The notes under the pieces are model-generated. The model was not told the origin of the DNA and searched no databases. It saw nothing but the letters and a program-made list of their open reading frames with translations. A DNA stretch of 6,930 nucleotides from Aquincola sp. (GTDB lineage: Bacteria > Pseudomonadota > Gammaproteobacteria > Burkholderiales > Burkholderiaceae_C). Shown in pieces: positions 5,789-6,930 of the stretch. The stretch covers positions 1 to 6,930 of the forward strand of contig JAOUIM010000196.1 in assembly GCA_029884035.1 (NCBI GenBank), written 5' to 3'. Position 1 is the stretch's first letter, and every line of letters begins with the position of its first letter. The position numbers and the translations under genes were made by a program.

Positions 5789-6838
5789 TCACACGAGGCA
5801 CTGCTCCAGGCCCTGCAGCAGGATGTCGCGCGGCAGGTCGATGCCGATGAACACCATCTTGCTCTGCTTCTTCTCGCCCGGCGCCCACTTCGGCCCGAGG
5901 TCGCTGCCCATCAGTTGGTGCACGCCCTGGAAGATGACCTTTCGATCGCTGCCCTTCATGTGTAGGACACCCTTGTAGCGCAGCATCTTGGGGCCGTAGA
6001 CCTGCACGATCGCACCCAGGAAGTCCTCCAGCTTGGCCGCGTTGAAGGCCTTGTCGGAGCGGAATACGAAGGACTTCACGTCATCGTCGTGATGGTGGTG
6101 ATGCGGGTGGTCGCAGTGATCGCCGTCCTCGTGGTCATGCTCGTGGTCGTGGTGCGTGTGGTCGTGCCCCTCGTCGCTGAGGAACTCGGGATCGATCTCG
6201 AGCTTCGCGTTGAGGTTGAAGCCGCGCAGGTCGAACACCTCGGCGATCGGCACCTCGCCGAAGTGCACCCTGCGCTGCGGCGCGCGTGGGTTCATGTGCT
6301 TGATGCGGTGCACGAGCGCCTCGACGGCGTCATCGTCGACGAGGTCGCTTTTGCTGATGAAGATCTGGTCGGCGAAACCGACCTGGCGCCGTGCCTCCTG
6401 GCGCGTGTCGAGCTGGCCGTCGGCATGCTTGGCGTCGACCAGTGTCAGGATCGAGTCGAGCAGGTAGCTCTCGGCGATCTCGTCGTCCATGAAGAAGGTC
6501 TGCGCCACCGGGCCGGGGTCCGCCAGGCCGGTCGTCTCGATCACGACACGCTCGAAGTCGAGTTCACCTTTGCGCTTCTTCTCGGCCAGCGTGGTCAGCG
6601 TGCTGCGCAGGTCCTCGCGGATGGTGCAGCACACGCAGCCGTTGGACAGCTGCAGGATCTGCTCCTTCCCACTGTCGTCGACCAGGATCTCGTTGTCGAT
6701 GTTCTCCTCTCCGAACTCGTTCTCGATCACGGCGATCTTCTTGCCATGCTGCTCCGACAACACGCGCTTGAGCAGCGTCGTCTTGCCCGAGCCCAGAAAG
6801 CCCGTCAGGATGGTTGCAGGAATCAGGCCTTGAGACAT
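5789..6838 (-). CDS. COG0523 (CobW/Zng-type) G3E GTPase, putative metal chaperone
   Basis: Cytosolic G3E-family P-loop GTPase of 349 residues. Members include CobW, YjiA and YeiR, which bind zinc or cobalt and are thought to deliver metal to client enzymes. Visible motifs are Walker A GFLGSGKTT at 13-21, ENEFGE at 39-44, the family metal motif CVCC at 68-71, Walker B-like ETTGLADP at 101-108, and SKSD at 162-165 in place of the guanine-specificity NKxD. A linker at 225-250 has 14 His in 26 residues, a probable metal-binding segment. A CobW C-terminal domain follows (about 255-349). The ATG at 6838 is right because the conserved core begins at residue 7; its ribosome site is weak. No cobalamin genes are nearby, so a role in cobalamin synthesis is not supported. 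The next gene, 132 bases downstream, encodes a zinc-finger-less DksA. The specific client and metal are unknown. Confidence 0.92.
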   Translation of the reverse strand: MSQGLIPATILTGFLGSGKTTLLKRVLSEQHGKKIAVIENEFGEENIDNEILVDDSGKEQILQLSNGCVCCTIREDLRSTLTTLAEKKRKGELDFERVVIETTGLADPGPVAQTFFMDDEIAESYLLDSILTLVDAKHADGQLDTRQEARRQVGFADQIFISKSDLVDDDAVEALVHRIKHMNPRAPQRRVHFGEVPIAEVFDLRGFNLNAKLEIDPEFLSDEGHDHTHHDHEHDHEDGDHCDHPHHHHHDDDVKSFVFRSDKAFNAAKLEDFLGAIVQVYGPKMLRYKGVLHMKGSDRKVIFQGVHQLMGSDLGPKWAPGEKKQSKMVFIGIDLPRDILLQGLEQCLV

Positions 6839-6930
6839 GAGAGTTACCGTGCGATGAAATTCGGTTGAATGGAGGAAGGGCTTCGGCGCAGGCTCATGCC
6901 CGCGCAGCGGACGTGAACCGCGGCGCTGCC
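6839..6930. other. 3' edge upstream of the GTPase gene, content unresolved
   Basis: These 92 bases precede the GTPase gene. One minus-strand frame is open from the window edge to a TAA at 6846-6844, just before the GTPase start, so it could be the tail of an upstream gene. Its translation (GMSLRRSPSSIQPNFIAR at the end) is not recognisable. Another minus-strand frame is open and in frame with the GTPase but looks non-conserved. No convincing promoter and no inverted repeat resembling a Zur operator was seen. Confidence 0.3.

Noticed and set aside
4691..5965. 424-codon plus-strand open frame opposite dksA
   Set aside because: It is antisense to dksA and to the end of the GTPase gene. Its Arg/Gly/Leu-rich translation is the mirror of the Lys/Ala/Pro repeats, with no domain or ribosome site.
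6839..6930. Zur or cobalamin riboswitch control of the GTPase gene
   Set aside because: No AT-rich inverted repeat and no B12-box-like element is visible in the 92 bases available.

Overview
This GC-rich window looks like a chromosomal housekeeping region of a betaproteobacterium, most likely of the order Burkholderiales (Rubrivivax/Leptothrix/Comamonadaceae-like). That placement rests on recognised protein motifs, the very high GC at third codon positions and the gene order; it is inferred without a database search. No mobile element, tRNA, rRNA or CRISPR array was seen.

Layout. coaX (type III pantothenate kinase, coenzyme A synthesis) is the only plus-strand gene (77-862). It runs tail-to-tail into hslU, and their ends overlap by 13 bp. 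All other genes are on the minus strand and fall into two transcriptional blocks. The right block reads COG0523/CobW GTPase (6838-5789), dksA (5656-4652), then a 588-residue STAS/TPR-like protein (4645-2879) that starts only 6 bases after dksA ends. The left block is hslV-hslU (2753-850). The two genes overlap by 4 bp (ATGA), and a good match to a heat-shock sigma-32 promoter lies directly in front of hslV.

How the genes work together. HslV (threonine protease) and HslU (AAA+ unfoldase) form the HslUV proteasome-like complex, so the shared promoter and coupled translation make sense. DksA is the RNA-polymerase secondary-channel factor that works with ppGpp. Here it has only one of the four zinc-finger cysteines and a roughly 200-residue Lys/Ala/Pro-rich N-terminal extension. 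A COG0523 GTPase with a His-rich segment lies just upstream of this zinc-finger-less DksA. The arrangement recalls zinc-homeostasis neighbourhoods known in other proteobacteria, although no regulatory site for zinc was found here.

The least understood gene is the STAS/TPR-like protein. Its C-terminal two-thirds is an internal duplication of a helical W...F..A.DY...S.P.W module followed by a STAS-like domain. This gene and the DksA tail are the most promising leads. I do not see a clearly new multi-gene system in the window.
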